The notes under the pieces were generated by a model, which was given only the letters and a program-made list of their open reading frames with translations, was not told where the DNA came from and did not search any database. Both the position numbers and the translations under genes were made by a program. DNA of 64,000 bases. It comes from Chitinophagales bacterium (GTDB lineage: Bacteria; Bacteroidota; Bacteroidia; Chitinophagales; Saprospiraceae). Numbering within the stretch: the stretch's first letter is position 1; each line of letters starts with the position of its first letter. The stretch lies in contig JAAFJN010000002.1 in assembly GCA_013298845.1 (NCBI GenBank), positions 197,949-261,948 on the forward strand, in the 5' to 3' direction. Shown piece after piece: positions 18,023 through 26,887 of the stretch.

Positions 18023-18586
18023 CTACTCAAAGTTCATTCTTTTCTCAACGAAATACTCTTGTAACTTCGTCCGTGCTTTTACCAGGTTACTCCGAGAAGT
18101 GCTTTCGGTAATGTGCAGTGCCTCCCCAATTTCTTTGTGCGAAAACCCTTCTACCACGTAGAGGTTGAACACGGCGCGGTAAGCGGGCGACAAGGTCTGC
18201 ACGGCGGCCAAAATTTCGCGTTCCGTCATATTACTGAGAATATCCGGGTTATCGTCGTCGGAAAGTGCATAAGCCGTATCAATATCTTCGGTGCGGCGGC
18301 GCGACTGTCGGCGGTAATAATCAATGCAGGTATTCACCATAATGGTGCGCATCCAGGCATTAAAGGCCGTTCCGGGGCGGTACCGGGCAATATTTTGAAA
18401 GATTTTGATAAAGCCTTCGTGCAAAAGATCGAGTGCCTCGTCTTTAGAACCGGCATAGCGCATACATACGCCCATCATTTTGCCATAATGCTCCTCATAC
18501 AGGCGTTGTTGTGCCCAGCGCTCCTCGCGCAAAAGAGCAGATATAAAATCTTGCTCTACCCGTTCCAGATTTAAGACGAAATCCAT
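18023..18586 (-). CDS. ECF-family RNA polymerase sigma factor
   Basis: 187 residues from the ATG at 18584-18586 (MDFVLNLERVEQ). A longer frame to 18667 exists, but its extra 27 residues do not fit the family. Region 2 runs over about 30-90 (QRLYEEHYGKMMGVCMRYAG, DEALDLLHEGFIKIFQNI, FNAWMRTIMVNTCIDYYRR). Region 4 runs over about 130-185 (LSPAYRAVFNLYVVEGFSHK, then EIGEALHITESTSRSNLVKA). There is no region 3, as expected for ECF factors. It directs RNA polymerase to a small regulon, often for envelope functions. The gene downstream encodes a membrane protein that is its likely regulator. Confidence 0.93.
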   Translation of the reverse strand: MDFVLNLERVEQDFISALLREERWAQQRLYEEHYGKMMGVCMRYAGSKDEALDLLHEGFIKIFQNIARYRPGTAFNAWMRTIMVNTCIDYYRRQSRRRTEDIDTAYALSDDDNPDILSNMTEREILAAVQTLSPAYRAVFNLYVVEGFSHKEIGEALHITESTSRSNLVKARTKLQEYFVEKRMNFE

Positions 18587-18936
18587 GGTTGTTTTTCGTT
18601 GATATAGCAGTGAAAAAATAGGATAGTTAAAGTTCCCGAGTTGATATGGGTTAAACGCATAAGCCAAGCCTGACGCTGCCTGACTTTTTTAAATGACGCT
18701 CCTTTTTTTTAAAAGGTTGTTTGGGGTTTCGTCTCACGTTAAATTTCACCATCTTACATACAAATTTTTTCTTTGCCAACGTTATGGCTTGGTTTTTGCA
18801 GCAATGCGTTGTTTTTTACACTAAAGACACCTTGGCCACTCCTGATTCTTTTCAAACTGTTTGATTTTTTCCTACAAAGACAAATTCTAACAGCCTTCAA
18901 GAGTCCCTGTCGCGTATTCACTCAATATCCTATATT

Positions 18937-20904
18937 ATGAAATTTTTAACCACTTCACTTTCCTTTTTCCTCGTTTTCCCAACTTTATGGGGCCAAAATC
19001 CCGCGCTAAAGTCTAAATGGGGCGAAATTCCCGCCGCTGATTTGGCCATGACCATCTACGAAAAAGATTCCAGCGCCACCAGCGTCGCTTTATTGGACAT
19101 CGGGAATATGTCCATCGAGTACCTGACCGATAAAATTACCGCTTACCTTGATGTACACCGGCGGATTAAAATTTTTGACCCCTCGGCGTTTGAAAAAGGA
19201 AACCTCACCATCCCCTATTATTCGTACCACGGCAACGAAAAAGTGACCTACCTCGATGTGCAGGTGATTCAACCCAACGGCGAAGTACAAAAGGTAAAAT
19301 CGGACAATGTTTTTAGCGAAAAAATCTCGAAATACTACGCGCAAAAAAAAGTATTTATCCCCAATCTCCAAAAAGGCAGCGTTATTGAGTACAAATACGG
19401 CATCAAATCCGAAAATATCGTTTACCTGCGCGCCTGGAAATTTCAGGAAGAAATACCGGTCCGGTACAGCGAATTTACCATCGTTTACCCCAATACCCTC
19501 CTCTACCACAACATTGACAATAATTTGTTTGGCCGCATCCAATCCACCGCTACGGAAGAGACTTTTGGGCGCGGAATTAAGAAAAAACGGGTATATTTCG
19601 TGGAATATGCCCCGGCCCTGAAAGAAGAACCTTATATCACGACCCTCGACGATTACCGTGACCGGGTTGATTTTTACCTTTCTCACTACTACGATAATTA
19701 TGGTGCCCCGCAACCGGTGATTGCTATTTCGTGGGAAGAATTGGCCAATAATTTGACCGAAAAAGACGAGTACAAATTTGGCAGCGCTTTTAGCCCCAAA
19801 AGCCGCTCTAACAAGGACCTTTGGGAAGCATTTTTGGCCGAAAACAACATCGAAAATGATTCGGTTTTGGGCATTGCCGAAAAAGCCCTGCGTTTTGTAA
19901 GCAAAAAAATTCGGTGGAACGGCGAATACTCCCAAATTCCCCGCGTCACCCCCGATGAAGCCCTCGAAAAACGTTCCGGCACCACCGGCGACATCAATCT
20001 TGCGCTGTTGGCCCTCCTCAAACGCGCCAAAATTGACGCGTACCCCGTTATGACCAGCAGCGTGGATAACGGACGCGTACAAACCGATCACCCGGTCATT
20101 ACGGGGTTCAATTCGTTGTTTGTGGTGGTAAAACACAACGATAAAATGCACCTGATGGATGCCACTAACCCCTATATCAAACTGGGCAACCTAACCCGCA
20201 AACACTATAATGGCCTGGGTTGGCTGGTGGATGAAAAAAAATCCGATTGGCTCGAATTTGGCACCCACGAACTGTCCGATGTGTGGCTGGTGGAACTGCA
20301 ATTAGACGAAGAAGGCAACGCCCGGGGCAAATTTTCGATTATGGCCGATGGCAACGAAGCCATGAACTGGCGGCGGGAATTGGACGAAAGTGCCCCCAAA
20401 GACTTTTTAAAATCTTCGTTTTTTAAGGGATTTACCGACGTTACTTTTGATTCTATTCAGGTCATTGGCGAAACCGATTACGATAAACCCCTCAAAATTA
20501 ATTTTAACGCCAATATCAAAGGTGCCGCCGAGGTCGTGAACGATTTTATGTATTTTTCGCCGGTTTTCCACCGCGCATACGACGAAAATCCGTTCAAATC
20601 TACCAAACGCAACTTGCCGGTGGACCTGGTGTACCCCGTCCGCCAGGATTATATTATCAATATCAAATTACCACCCGGTTACACCGCCGACGAACTGCCC
20701 AAGGGTGAACGCACCCAAATCCCCAACAACGGTGGTCGCGCCGGGGTAAACTGTTCGCAACCGCTGCCGGGACAAGTGCAGGTAATTATTAAAAACAAAC
20801 TCAACCAAACCAATTTTCAACCGGAATTTTACCCGGGTTTGAAACAGTTTTTTGATGCCATGACCAAAAACAGCGATATTCAGTTGGCATTTAAAAAAGC
20901 CTAA
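18937..20904 (+). CDS. DUF3857/transglutaminase-fold secreted protein lacking the catalytic Cys
   Basis: 655 residues with a signal peptide (1-19, LWG-Q). A DUF3857 domain fills about 50-230. A transglutaminase-like core follows at about 300-420. At the spot where active members have GDC, this protein has GDIN (Ile353 in place of Cys), followed by LALLALLKRAKIDAYPV and later MDATNP. From memory, many Bacteroidota relatives share the DINL form, so this is probably a subfamily trait rather than a fresh mutation. A non-catalytic or differently acting envelope role is likely. It forms an operon with the next gene, which keeps the Cys; the gap is 6 nt. Confidence 0.85.
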   Translation: MKFLTTSLSFFLVFPTLWGQNPALKSKWGEIPAADLAMTIYEKDSSATSVALLDIGNMSIEYLTDKITAYLDVHRRIKIFDPSAFEKGNLTIPYYSYHGNEKVTYLDVQVIQPNGEVQKVKSDNVFSEKISKYYAQKKVFIPNLQKGSVIEYKYGIKSENIVYLRAWKFQEEIPVRYSEFTIVYPNTLLYHNIDNNLFGRIQSTATEETFGRGIKKKRVYFVEYAPALKEEPYITTLDDYRDRVDFYLSHYYDNYGAPQPVIAISWEELANNLTEKDEYKFGSAFSPKSRSNKDLWEAFLAENNIENDSVLGIAEKALRFVSKKIRWNGEYSQIPRVTPDEALEKRSGTTGDINLALLALLKRAKIDAYPVMTSSVDNGRVQTDHPVITGFNSLFVVVKHNDKMHLMDATNPYIKLGNLTRKHYNGLGWLVDEKKSDWLEFGTHELSDVWLVELQLDEEGNARGKFSIMADGNEAMNWRRELDESAPKDFLKSSFFKGFTDVTFDSIQVIGETDYDKPLKINFNANIKGAAEVVNDFMYFSPVFHRAYDENPFKSTKRNLPVDLVYPVRQDYIINIKLPPGYTADELPKGERTQIPNNGGRAGVNCSQPLPGQVQVIIKNKLNQTNFQPEFYPGLKQFFDAMTKNSDIQLAFKKA

Positions 20905-20910
20905 CATCCA

Positions 20911-22830
20911 ATGAAAAAAATGTCCATTTTATCCATCCTTACCACAGCGGCATTGTCGCTGACCACCGGGCTGATTTTTGCCCAAAACAACCTATATTCC
21001 AGTTTGACCATCCCGCTTTCCCTGCGCGAAAACGCGACCCACGTGGTTCGGTTGCGCGATACCAAAATCGAAGTGGACGATGATTATTCGATGGTTGTAA
21101 AAGAAAAAGTCATTATTACCCTTTTGAGCAACGACGCCGGTTCGTACAGTTATTTGTTTAGTTACGATGACAAATTTCGCACCACCAAAAAGATGGAAGG
21201 CCGCTTGTACGATGCCGCCGGGCAATTGATCCGCGAAAGCGGCAAAAGCGATATTGTGGCCGTTTCTACCGATTCGGACGGTGAACTGACCCAACGGAAA
21301 ACCAAATACCTCCACCTCCCCAACGCTACTTTTCCGTTTACGGTAGAATTTTACTTAGAAACCAAACAGGAACAGTTTTTTCTGCTGCCCTCTTTCGAAA
21401 TTCAACATTTCGGGGAAGCCGTGGAAGAAGCGCGGTTTCACCTGATAACCCCGGCCAATTACGGCCTGCGTTGGAAGGCCAACAATACCGCCCTGCAATT
21501 GCAAAGTACCTTGGAAAAGGCCGAAAAACACTGGACCGCCACCGTCAAAAACCTGCCCGCGCCGCAAAAAGAGTCGTACACGCCATTTTTTAGCCGTTTG
21601 TACGCCGAAATTAGTTTGGCTCCCGACCGGGTTAAAATGGAAGACAACATGGGTGACATGCGCGATTGGAGCACCACCGGGGCTTTTTATTACAACCTGA
21701 ACAACAACCGCGATGCCTTGAGTCCGGCCATGCAGGCCACCGTTCAGCAACTGACCGCCGCGGCGCGCACCAACCGCGAAAAAATTGCGGCGTTGTACAC
21801 TTATTTGCAGCAAAATTACCGCTACGTGAGTATACAATTGGGTATTGGTGGGATACAGACCTTGCCCGCTTCGTTTGTGGAGCAAAAAAAATACGGCGAT
21901 TGCAAGGCGTTGACCAATTACATGAAAGCCATGTTAAAAGTGGTGGGCATACCGGCGTATCAGGCGTTGATTTACGGCGATGACGAAGAATTTCCGGCAT
22001 TATCGGAAGACTTTTCGCGGCCCCTGTTCAACCACGTGGTGTTGTACATTCCCGGCGAAGACATGTGGCTCGAATGCACCAGCCAGCAGGCACCGCTGGG
22101 GTATCTCGGCGGTTTTACGGCTGGTCACCCTTCGTTATTACTCACGCCCGAAGGCGGAAAACTGGTGCAGGCACCCCTGCCGCCCGCCGATGCCAACCAA
22201 CGCCACATGCGTCTGTTGATTGACATTGACGCCGAGGGCAACGGCAAAGTAGGGACCCAAGTGCATTATTCGGGCTTATTGCACGATATGTACCGTTATT
22301 GTTCCGTGGAAAAAGACGCGGCCAAACGCGATGCAACTTTTTCAAAAAGTCTGGGCGTTTCGGTCAAAGACTACCAAAAACTGGCCTTTAATGCCGACCC
22401 CAACGCCCCACTCGCCTCCATTGTGGCCGATTACGAAACGCGGAATTACGCCAAAGTGAGTGGTAAACGGCTTTTTATTCCCGTCAACAAAATAAAACCC
22501 TTCGATTTGGCCTTGCCCGTTGATTCCCTGCGCCAACATCCTTTGCAGTTCACCGAAGCCAATATCATTCGCGACACCGTGGTATTTAAAGTTCCGGCGG
22601 GTTACAAAGTGGAAAACGCCCCGGCGCCCACCCATATTTCCGCCGAATTTGTGGAATACGACCTCAGCATTGGGCCATTGGTGAACCAGGAAATAGTGGC
22701 GGTGCGCACCGTGCAGCACAAACCCCTGCTGGCCCAGCCCGAACAATACCAGGACATTAGAAAAGTGCTGCTCAACATCAAAAAAGCCGATGGTGCGCAG
22801 ATTGTTTTGGTCAAAGACAGTAGCCCGTAA
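20911..22830 (+). CDS. DUF3857 transglutaminase-like protein with intact active site
   Basis: 639 residues with a signal peptide (about 1-24, IFA-Q). A DUF3857 domain covers about 45-220. The transglutaminase core has KKYGDCKALTNYMKAML with candidate nucleophile Cys331, His375 in FNHVVLYI and an acidic residue at 388 in WLECTSQ. The last 150 residues form a beta-rich DUF3858-like tail. It starts 6 nt after the Cys-less paralogue. The pair suggests one catalytic and one non-catalytic member acting together in the periplasm, perhaps on peptides or envelope proteins. The substrate is unknown. Confidence 0.87.
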   Translation: MKKMSILSILTTAALSLTTGLIFAQNNLYSSLTIPLSLRENATHVVRLRDTKIEVDDDYSMVVKEKVIITLLSNDAGSYSYLFSYDDKFRTTKKMEGRLYDAAGQLIRESGKSDIVAVSTDSDGELTQRKTKYLHLPNATFPFTVEFYLETKQEQFFLLPSFEIQHFGEAVEEARFHLITPANYGLRWKANNTALQLQSTLEKAEKHWTATVKNLPAPQKESYTPFFSRLYAEISLAPDRVKMEDNMGDMRDWSTTGAFYYNLNNNRDALSPAMQATVQQLTAAARTNREKIAALYTYLQQNYRYVSIQLGIGGIQTLPASFVEQKKYGDCKALTNYMKAMLKVVGIPAYQALIYGDDEEFPALSEDFSRPLFNHVVLYIPGEDMWLECTSQQAPLGYLGGFTAGHPSLLLTPEGGKLVQAPLPPADANQRHMRLLIDIDAEGNGKVGTQVHYSGLLHDMYRYCSVEKDAAKRDATFSKSLGVSVKDYQKLAFNADPNAPLASIVADYETRNYAKVSGKRLFIPVNKIKPFDLALPVDSLRQHPLQFTEANIIRDTVVFKVPAGYKVENAPAPTHISAEFVEYDLSIGPLVNQEIVAVRTVQHKPLLAQPEQYQDIRKVLLNIKKADGAQIVLVKDSSP

Positions 22831-22859
22831 ACTTGGATGGCAGGAGTAAGGAAGGCGCG

Positions 22860-22922
22860 TGCGGCGAATAGCGACTTTATTTACCGCATTTTTTGCGGAG
22901 AATAGAGTAGTTATTCGCCGCA
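22860..22922. repeat. Inverted repeat after the DUF3857 pair
   Basis: Arms TGCGGCGAATA (22860-22870) and its complement (22912-22922) enclose an inner hairpin CCGCA/TGCGG (22884-22898). It may be a terminator or a remnant of a small repeat element at the edge of the accessory stretch. Confidence 0.5.
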
Positions 22923-23046
22923 TGTCTTTTACTCAAAATGCTCACCCGATACCGCCCTGCGCGACATTCAGGATTTGGTGGCAAAAGGAATTTTGGTGAA
23001 AGAAACGGCTGGGAGCCGGAGCACCAGTTATACGTTAGTGTTGTGA
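22921..23046 (+). pseudogene. C-terminal remnant of a Fic-family gene
   Basis: The frame ending at TGA 23044-23046 reads ...KCSPDTALRDIQDLVAKGIL, then VKETAGSRSTSYTLVL. That matches the winged-helix C-terminal end of Fic/Doc-family AMP-transferase proteins: the CS-TA-RD-I-LV-KGIL pattern, then G-RSTSY. The Fic core with its HPFxxGNG motif is missing. The upstream sequence is the inverted repeat at 22860-22922, so only the last 40 or so codons survive. It is probably a leftover of deletion or recombination. Confidence 0.6.
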
Positions 23047-23069
23047 GGCGAAGGCAGCCAATATTTTCC

Positions 23070-23120
23070 TTTCAATTGGGCGGAATCTATGTATATTTGC
23101 CCAGATTCCGCCCAATTGAA
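23070..23120 (+). promoter_or_regulatory. 19-bp inverted repeat enclosing a promoter -7 box
   Basis: Perfect arms at 23070-23088 and 23102-23120 (core CAATTGGGCGGAATCT) flank a 13-nt loop that contains TATATTTG (23092-23099). The latter fits TAnnTTTG. It lies 54 nt before the ATPase gene. It could be an operator over the promoter, an mRNA leader hairpin, or a small mobile repeat that brought a promoter. Confidence 0.6.
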
Positions 23121-23173
23121 AAAAATAAAAAACCTGCTAAAATATTGTTTATCAATTTTTTATAAAAATTTTT

Positions 23174-24619
23174 ATGCAAAAACAAAAACTACTTGGAAGA
23201 GAAAAAGAGCGCGTTGTTTTGGAAAATGCACTGCGCTCGCCCGAACCGGAAATGATTGCCGTTGTGGGTCGTCGCCGGGTGGGGAAAACATTTTTAATCA
23301 AACAAACCTACGCCAAACAGTTGGTCTTTGAAGTCACCGGGCTGCAAAATGCACCGCTGGCCGAGCAACTTCAAAATTTCGCCTTTCGTATCAATCGAAC
23401 GTTTTACAAAAATACCGCGACACTGGCGCCCGCCAACTGGTTAGAAGCCTTTCAAATGCTCATTATCGCGCTGGAAAAACAACGGTACCGATCAAAAAAA
23501 GTCATTTTTTTTGATGAATTGCCCTGGTTTGATACCCGAAACTCCGGTTTTTTGCGCGCTTTGGGCTTTTTTTGGAATAGTTGGTGCGTAGATCAAAGCG
23601 TGGTGGTGGTCATCTGCGGTTCGGCCGCATCCTGGATGATTGAAAACGTGGTGAACGATAAAGGCGGTTTACACAACCGCATTACCAAAAAAATTGACTT
23701 GCAATCTTTTACTTTAAAAGAAACTGAACTCTATCTACAAAGTCGGCAAATACGGCTGGATCGTTACCAGATTTTACAATTATACATGGTGATGGGTGGT
23801 ATTCCGCATTATTTAAAAGAAATAGAGCCGGGTCAAAGTGCCGTCGAGAACATTGGGCGTATTTGTTTTGGGGCCACCGGAACCCTGAAACAGGAATTCC
23901 AAAACCTGTACCCGGCATTGTTTGATAATGCCACCAAACACACCACCATTATCGGGGCATTGGCGCAGAAACGCAGTGGCCTTACGCGTACCGAAATTAT
24001 CGAGGCTACCCGTTGGACCGATAATGGCCATATCACAACAGTGTTACAGGAGTTGATTTTTTCCGGTTTTATCACGCCCTATCAGCCCTTTGGAAAGGTC
24101 AAAAAAGAAATTATTTATCGGCTTACCGACGAATACTCGCTGTTTTACCTGCGTTTTATGGAAAACAGTACCCTTGCTCAAAACGCCGACTGGTGGCAAT
24201 CTTTTAGCCAGACGACCCAATTTAACAATTGGTGCGGTTATGCGTTTGAAAACGTTTGTTTCCGGCATTTAGCCCAAATCAAAAAACACATGGGGATCGC
24301 GGGTATTTACGCCGAGGCTTCGTCTTTTTATTTTCCAGGCAACAAACAGGATAAAGGCTTGCAGATAGATCTGGTATTGGACAGAAAAGACCAAACCATA
24401 CACCTCTTTGAATTTAAATTTTACAACGCGGCTATTTCGCTGGATAAAAACGACGCGCTCCACTTGCGCGAACGAAAAGAACGCTTCAAACAACTCAGTA
24501 ACACCAAAAAACACATATTTTTGTCCTTTATTACCACTTTTGGGCTAAAACCCAACGAAAACAGTATTGGTTTGGTGGATCATAATTTGGACCTGAATGC
24601 CTTATTTGAAGAGGTATGA
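23174..24619 (+). CDS. AAA/ATPase_2-type ATP-binding protein with DUF234 nuclease-fold C-terminus
   Basis: 481 residues. Walker A is GRRRVGKT (32-39) and Walker B is VIFFDE (110-115). A sensor-like strand (VVVVICGSAASWM) and the segment MVMGGIPHYL follow; these are typical of the archaeal-type ATPase_2 (PF01637) group. A winged-helix region lies at about 265-310 (KRSGLTRTEIIEATRW). The C-terminal DUF234 region has a PD-(D/E)xK-like pattern: Asp399 in QIDLVLDR, then Glu413-Phe-Lys415 in LFEFKF. No function is firmly assigned to this family. Defence or mobile-element links have been suggested for relatives. The placement behind a perfect inverted repeat and a Fic remnant suggests acquired DNA. 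Confidence 0.85.
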   Translation: MQKQKLLGREKERVVLENALRSPEPEMIAVVGRRRVGKTFLIKQTYAKQLVFEVTGLQNAPLAEQLQNFAFRINRTFYKNTATLAPANWLEAFQMLIIALEKQRYRSKKVIFFDELPWFDTRNSGFLRALGFFWNSWCVDQSVVVVICGSAASWMIENVVNDKGGLHNRITKKIDLQSFTLKETELYLQSRQIRLDRYQILQLYMVMGGIPHYLKEIEPGQSAVENIGRICFGATGTLKQEFQNLYPALFDNATKHTTIIGALAQKRSGLTRTEIIEATRWTDNGHITTVLQELIFSGFITPYQPFGKVKKEIIYRLTDEYSLFYLRFMENSTLAQNADWWQSFSQTTQFNNWCGYAFENVCFRHLAQIKKHMGIAGIYAEASSFYFPGNKQDKGLQIDLVLDRKDQTIHLFEFKFYNAAISLDKNDALHLRERKERFKQLSNTKKHIFLSFITTFGLKPNENSIGLVDHNLDLNALFEEV

Positions 24620-24621
24620 AG

Positions 24622-24651
24622 GGTGCGGCGTTTTTTTTCACGCCATGCACC
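24622..24651 (+). terminator. Hairpin after the ATPase gene
   Basis: A GGTGC-GGCG / CGCC-AT-GCACC stem with a T8CA loop lies 2 nt after the stop, between convergent genes. The T run sits in the loop rather than after the stem, so termination activity is less certain. Confidence 0.5.
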
Positions 24652-24675
24652 TACCCATTTTTAAGGCACACCTGC

Positions 24676-25650
24676 CTACTCATTGAAGTTATGACGGATA
24701 AAAAAATAATCATCTCCCGCCGGATCAGGATTTTCCCAGATATGCCACCAAATAACCTTATCCGAACCCAGTCCATCCAACAGTGCCTGGAAGGAATTAT
24801 CGCAAAAGTTAGAGTTCTTTGTAATGATGGCCCGCGCACCGGGCAGTTCTCGATGCACAAAATCCGCTAAAAACACTTCACCCTTGTGCCTAAAATAAGA
24901 AACCTCGTTATCATTAGGAGATAGGATTGATAATCGAGCGCTATCAGCTATAACCGCCGCAGGGTAATTCCCGTATGGATTACTGCTTGGCACGGGCGCA
25001 TTATCCACGATGGTACACTCCCCAAAGTCATTAAAACCAGTATTGGTTAGGTATTCTACAATCTCCCCAGGCTCCAGGCATGGCGTACAATAAGACCCTC
25101 TTTTATTGTTGGTAACGCAGCAGTCAATAATAGCAAGCACCCGCAGGCGTAGCGAATCCATTGCTGATTGCTCGGCCAACTGATACGCAGTGGAATTATT
25201 GGGATAGTTGTTAACAATGTACGAGATTTCCAAGGTGAGTGTCTGTCTTTTTATGGCGTTCAGGCACGACAACTTGTCTCCCATGGACAATTTCAAGTCC
25301 ACGTAGAATTTAGTATAGACGCCCTTTGTCTCTATTTGTTTTCCAAACAACAAATAATAAGGAGTCAAAGCGGCCACTTCGGCTTTCTTTTTTTCAAACG
25401 CATCGGGGTAACCGCTGGTGACTTCGTGGTGCTGGTAAAACCCGAAATCATACACCCGAAACAGGTTGCGAAAAGTATCCGGTAACGCTTGAATCAAGGT
25501 GTAGGCATGGACTTCTAAACTGTCCTGGTACGGTGCCGTGTTAAATCCAGAGGCATCTTCCAACTGGATATAGTAGTCGTTACTTTGTGTACGCGCAACA
25601 AAGGGCAACAAAAGAGTAAGAAAAAGGCAAAAAAGGGTGTTTTTTTTCAT
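24676..25650 (-). CDS. Secreted protein of unknown function
   Basis: 324 residues from the ATG at 25648-25650 (MKKNTLF). The 11 residues upstream would spoil an otherwise good signal peptide (1-22, ARTQ-S). The mature protein has a Cys cluster near the middle (DCCVTNNKRGSYCTPCLEPG) and further single Cys residues, which suggests disulfides. The C-terminal part is rich in aromatic residues (KVIWWHIWENPDPAGDDYFF). I do not recognise the family. TACCTTTA, one base off the promoter consensus, lies 16 nt before the start. It is the last of a run of minus-strand small envelope proteins. Confidence 0.65.
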   Translation of the reverse strand: MKKNTLFCLFLTLLLPFVARTQSNDYYIQLEDASGFNTAPYQDSLEVHAYTLIQALPDTFRNLFRVYDFGFYQHHEVTSGYPDAFEKKKAEVAALTPYYLLFGKQIETKGVYTKFYVDLKLSMGDKLSCLNAIKRQTLTLEISYIVNNYPNNSTAYQLAEQSAMDSLRLRVLAIIDCCVTNNKRGSYCTPCLEPGEIVEYLTNTGFNDFGECTIVDNAPVPSSNPYGNYPAAVIADSARLSILSPNDNEVSYFRHKGEVFLADFVHRELPGARAIITKNSNFCDNSFQALLDGLGSDKVIWWHIWENPDPAGDDYFFIRHNFNE

Positions 25651-25823
25651 TTTTATTCGCATTCGTAAAGGTAGCATTCGCATTTAAGCATTTCTCTAAA
25701 AAAGGTCAGATTTATTTATGGCGTGTATTTATCCCTGAAGCCCGTCGAAATAAGTCAAAAGCCGCCGTCTAAGAATTTAGTCCACGCCTTGCACCTACCC
25801 TACCGGGCTGAAATCTATATCAT

Positions 25824-26528
25824 CTATTCATCTTCAACTATTTTAAAATATTTTCTAATAATACAACTTGAGTCACCTTCACATTCAGAATCCATATTTA
25901 CAAGTATTGGCCCTTCATCGCTCATCCGGATCGGAAACAATATATTTTGTACATACGACACATGACAATCAAGACTATCCTTTGGTAATATAGGCCCCCT
26001 TTTTTCTCTATACTGTAAGTGATGATCATATTTAGAATCTAAGTCATTGCATACCCTTACATATTTCAACTCAAAGTCAACGATGAAGTTTTTATGCCTT
26101 GGATTCACCCAAGATGTTGAAAAAACGAAATAGCCATACATTGAGTCCAACGGCTCCACGACAACTAAAGGTTCAGGGAAAATATCCTTCATTCCATCCC
26201 AGCCTATATCTTTTTGGCGACAGAGAGTATCGCACCAACTGAAATACATTTTAGTTGTAGTGGATAAATTTACACCGAGTAAAGAGTCAATATGATGCCC
26301 TTGTTCAATCCTTATTGGAAACGAATTATTGTTTAAAACTACAACCCTTATAAACACATAACCATATTTATCATAGGTTATTAATCGCCCATCATTTAGA
26401 ACCTTTATTGTAATGGCAGGTTCTACTTTTTTGGACGGGTGTTCGCACGATAATAGTCCGACAACTACTAATAAAACGGCTATTCTAGTTAGGCTTGGTA
26501 ATATTAAGATTAGGTTTGGTATTGTCAT
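25824..26528 (-). CDS. Lipoprotein of unknown function
   Basis: 234 residues with a hydrophobic N-terminus ending in a lipobox GLLSC (Cys28), so it should be lipid-anchored. The body is beta-rich, with a pair of cysteines (WCDTLC) and a C-terminal CEGDSSC segment. No family is recognised. The composition is AT-richer than the flanking housekeeping genes. No close promoter match is seen, and the gap to the next upstream gene (359 nt) holds no clear gene. Confidence 0.6.
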   Translation of the reverse strand: MTIPNLILILPSLTRIAVLLVVVGLLSCEHPSKKVEPAITIKVLNDGRLITYDKYGYVFIRVVVLNNNSFPIRIEQGHHIDSLLGVNLSTTTKMYFSWCDTLCRQKDIGWDGMKDIFPEPLVVVEPLDSMYGYFVFSTSWVNPRHKNFIVDFELKYVRVCNDLDSKYDHHLQYREKRGPILPKDSLDCHVSYVQNILFPIRMSDEGPILVNMDSECEGDSSCIIRKYFKIVEDE

Positions 26529-26887
26529 GCTTCCAAAGTATTGAGTTATATATTATTTCACCTAAACAAATCCATTTTTTTGTTCTCCATCTTTAACTGG
26601 GTGCAATTCCAGTTGGATGTAAACAATACGTTCCAATGCGGTTATCTGAATCAGTATTGCGGGAAGAATAGATGATTTTTGCCTCAAAAACACAAAAAAC
26701 ATCTACCATCCTGTAACCCCCTGATTCATCGGGGGGCCGAATGGTATTTCACAATCACATCTATCATCCTGACAAACATCACATCGTCGCTACAAGGAAC
26801 GTGCATTCTGTGTTATTCATCCTGTTATCTGGGTTTTATGACCTCGGCAAAGGTAAAACCTCGGCGGGCAACGATAATTCTACATTT
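26529..26887. other. Intergenic region, no convincing gene
   Basis: Two near-copies of CATCTA(C/T)CATCCTG occur (26699 and 26757 regions). Short open stretches on the plus strand near 26600-26670 read like protein but have no start. I see no RNA gene, promoter or element that I can name. Confidence 0.4.

Noticed and set aside
22938-23165. Plus-strand open frame of 75 codons
   Set aside because: It runs out of frame through the Fic remnant and through both arms of the inverted repeat; no coding character.
26600-26670. Short protein-like stretch on the plus strand
   Set aside because: No start, no recognisable family, under 35 codons; could be chance.
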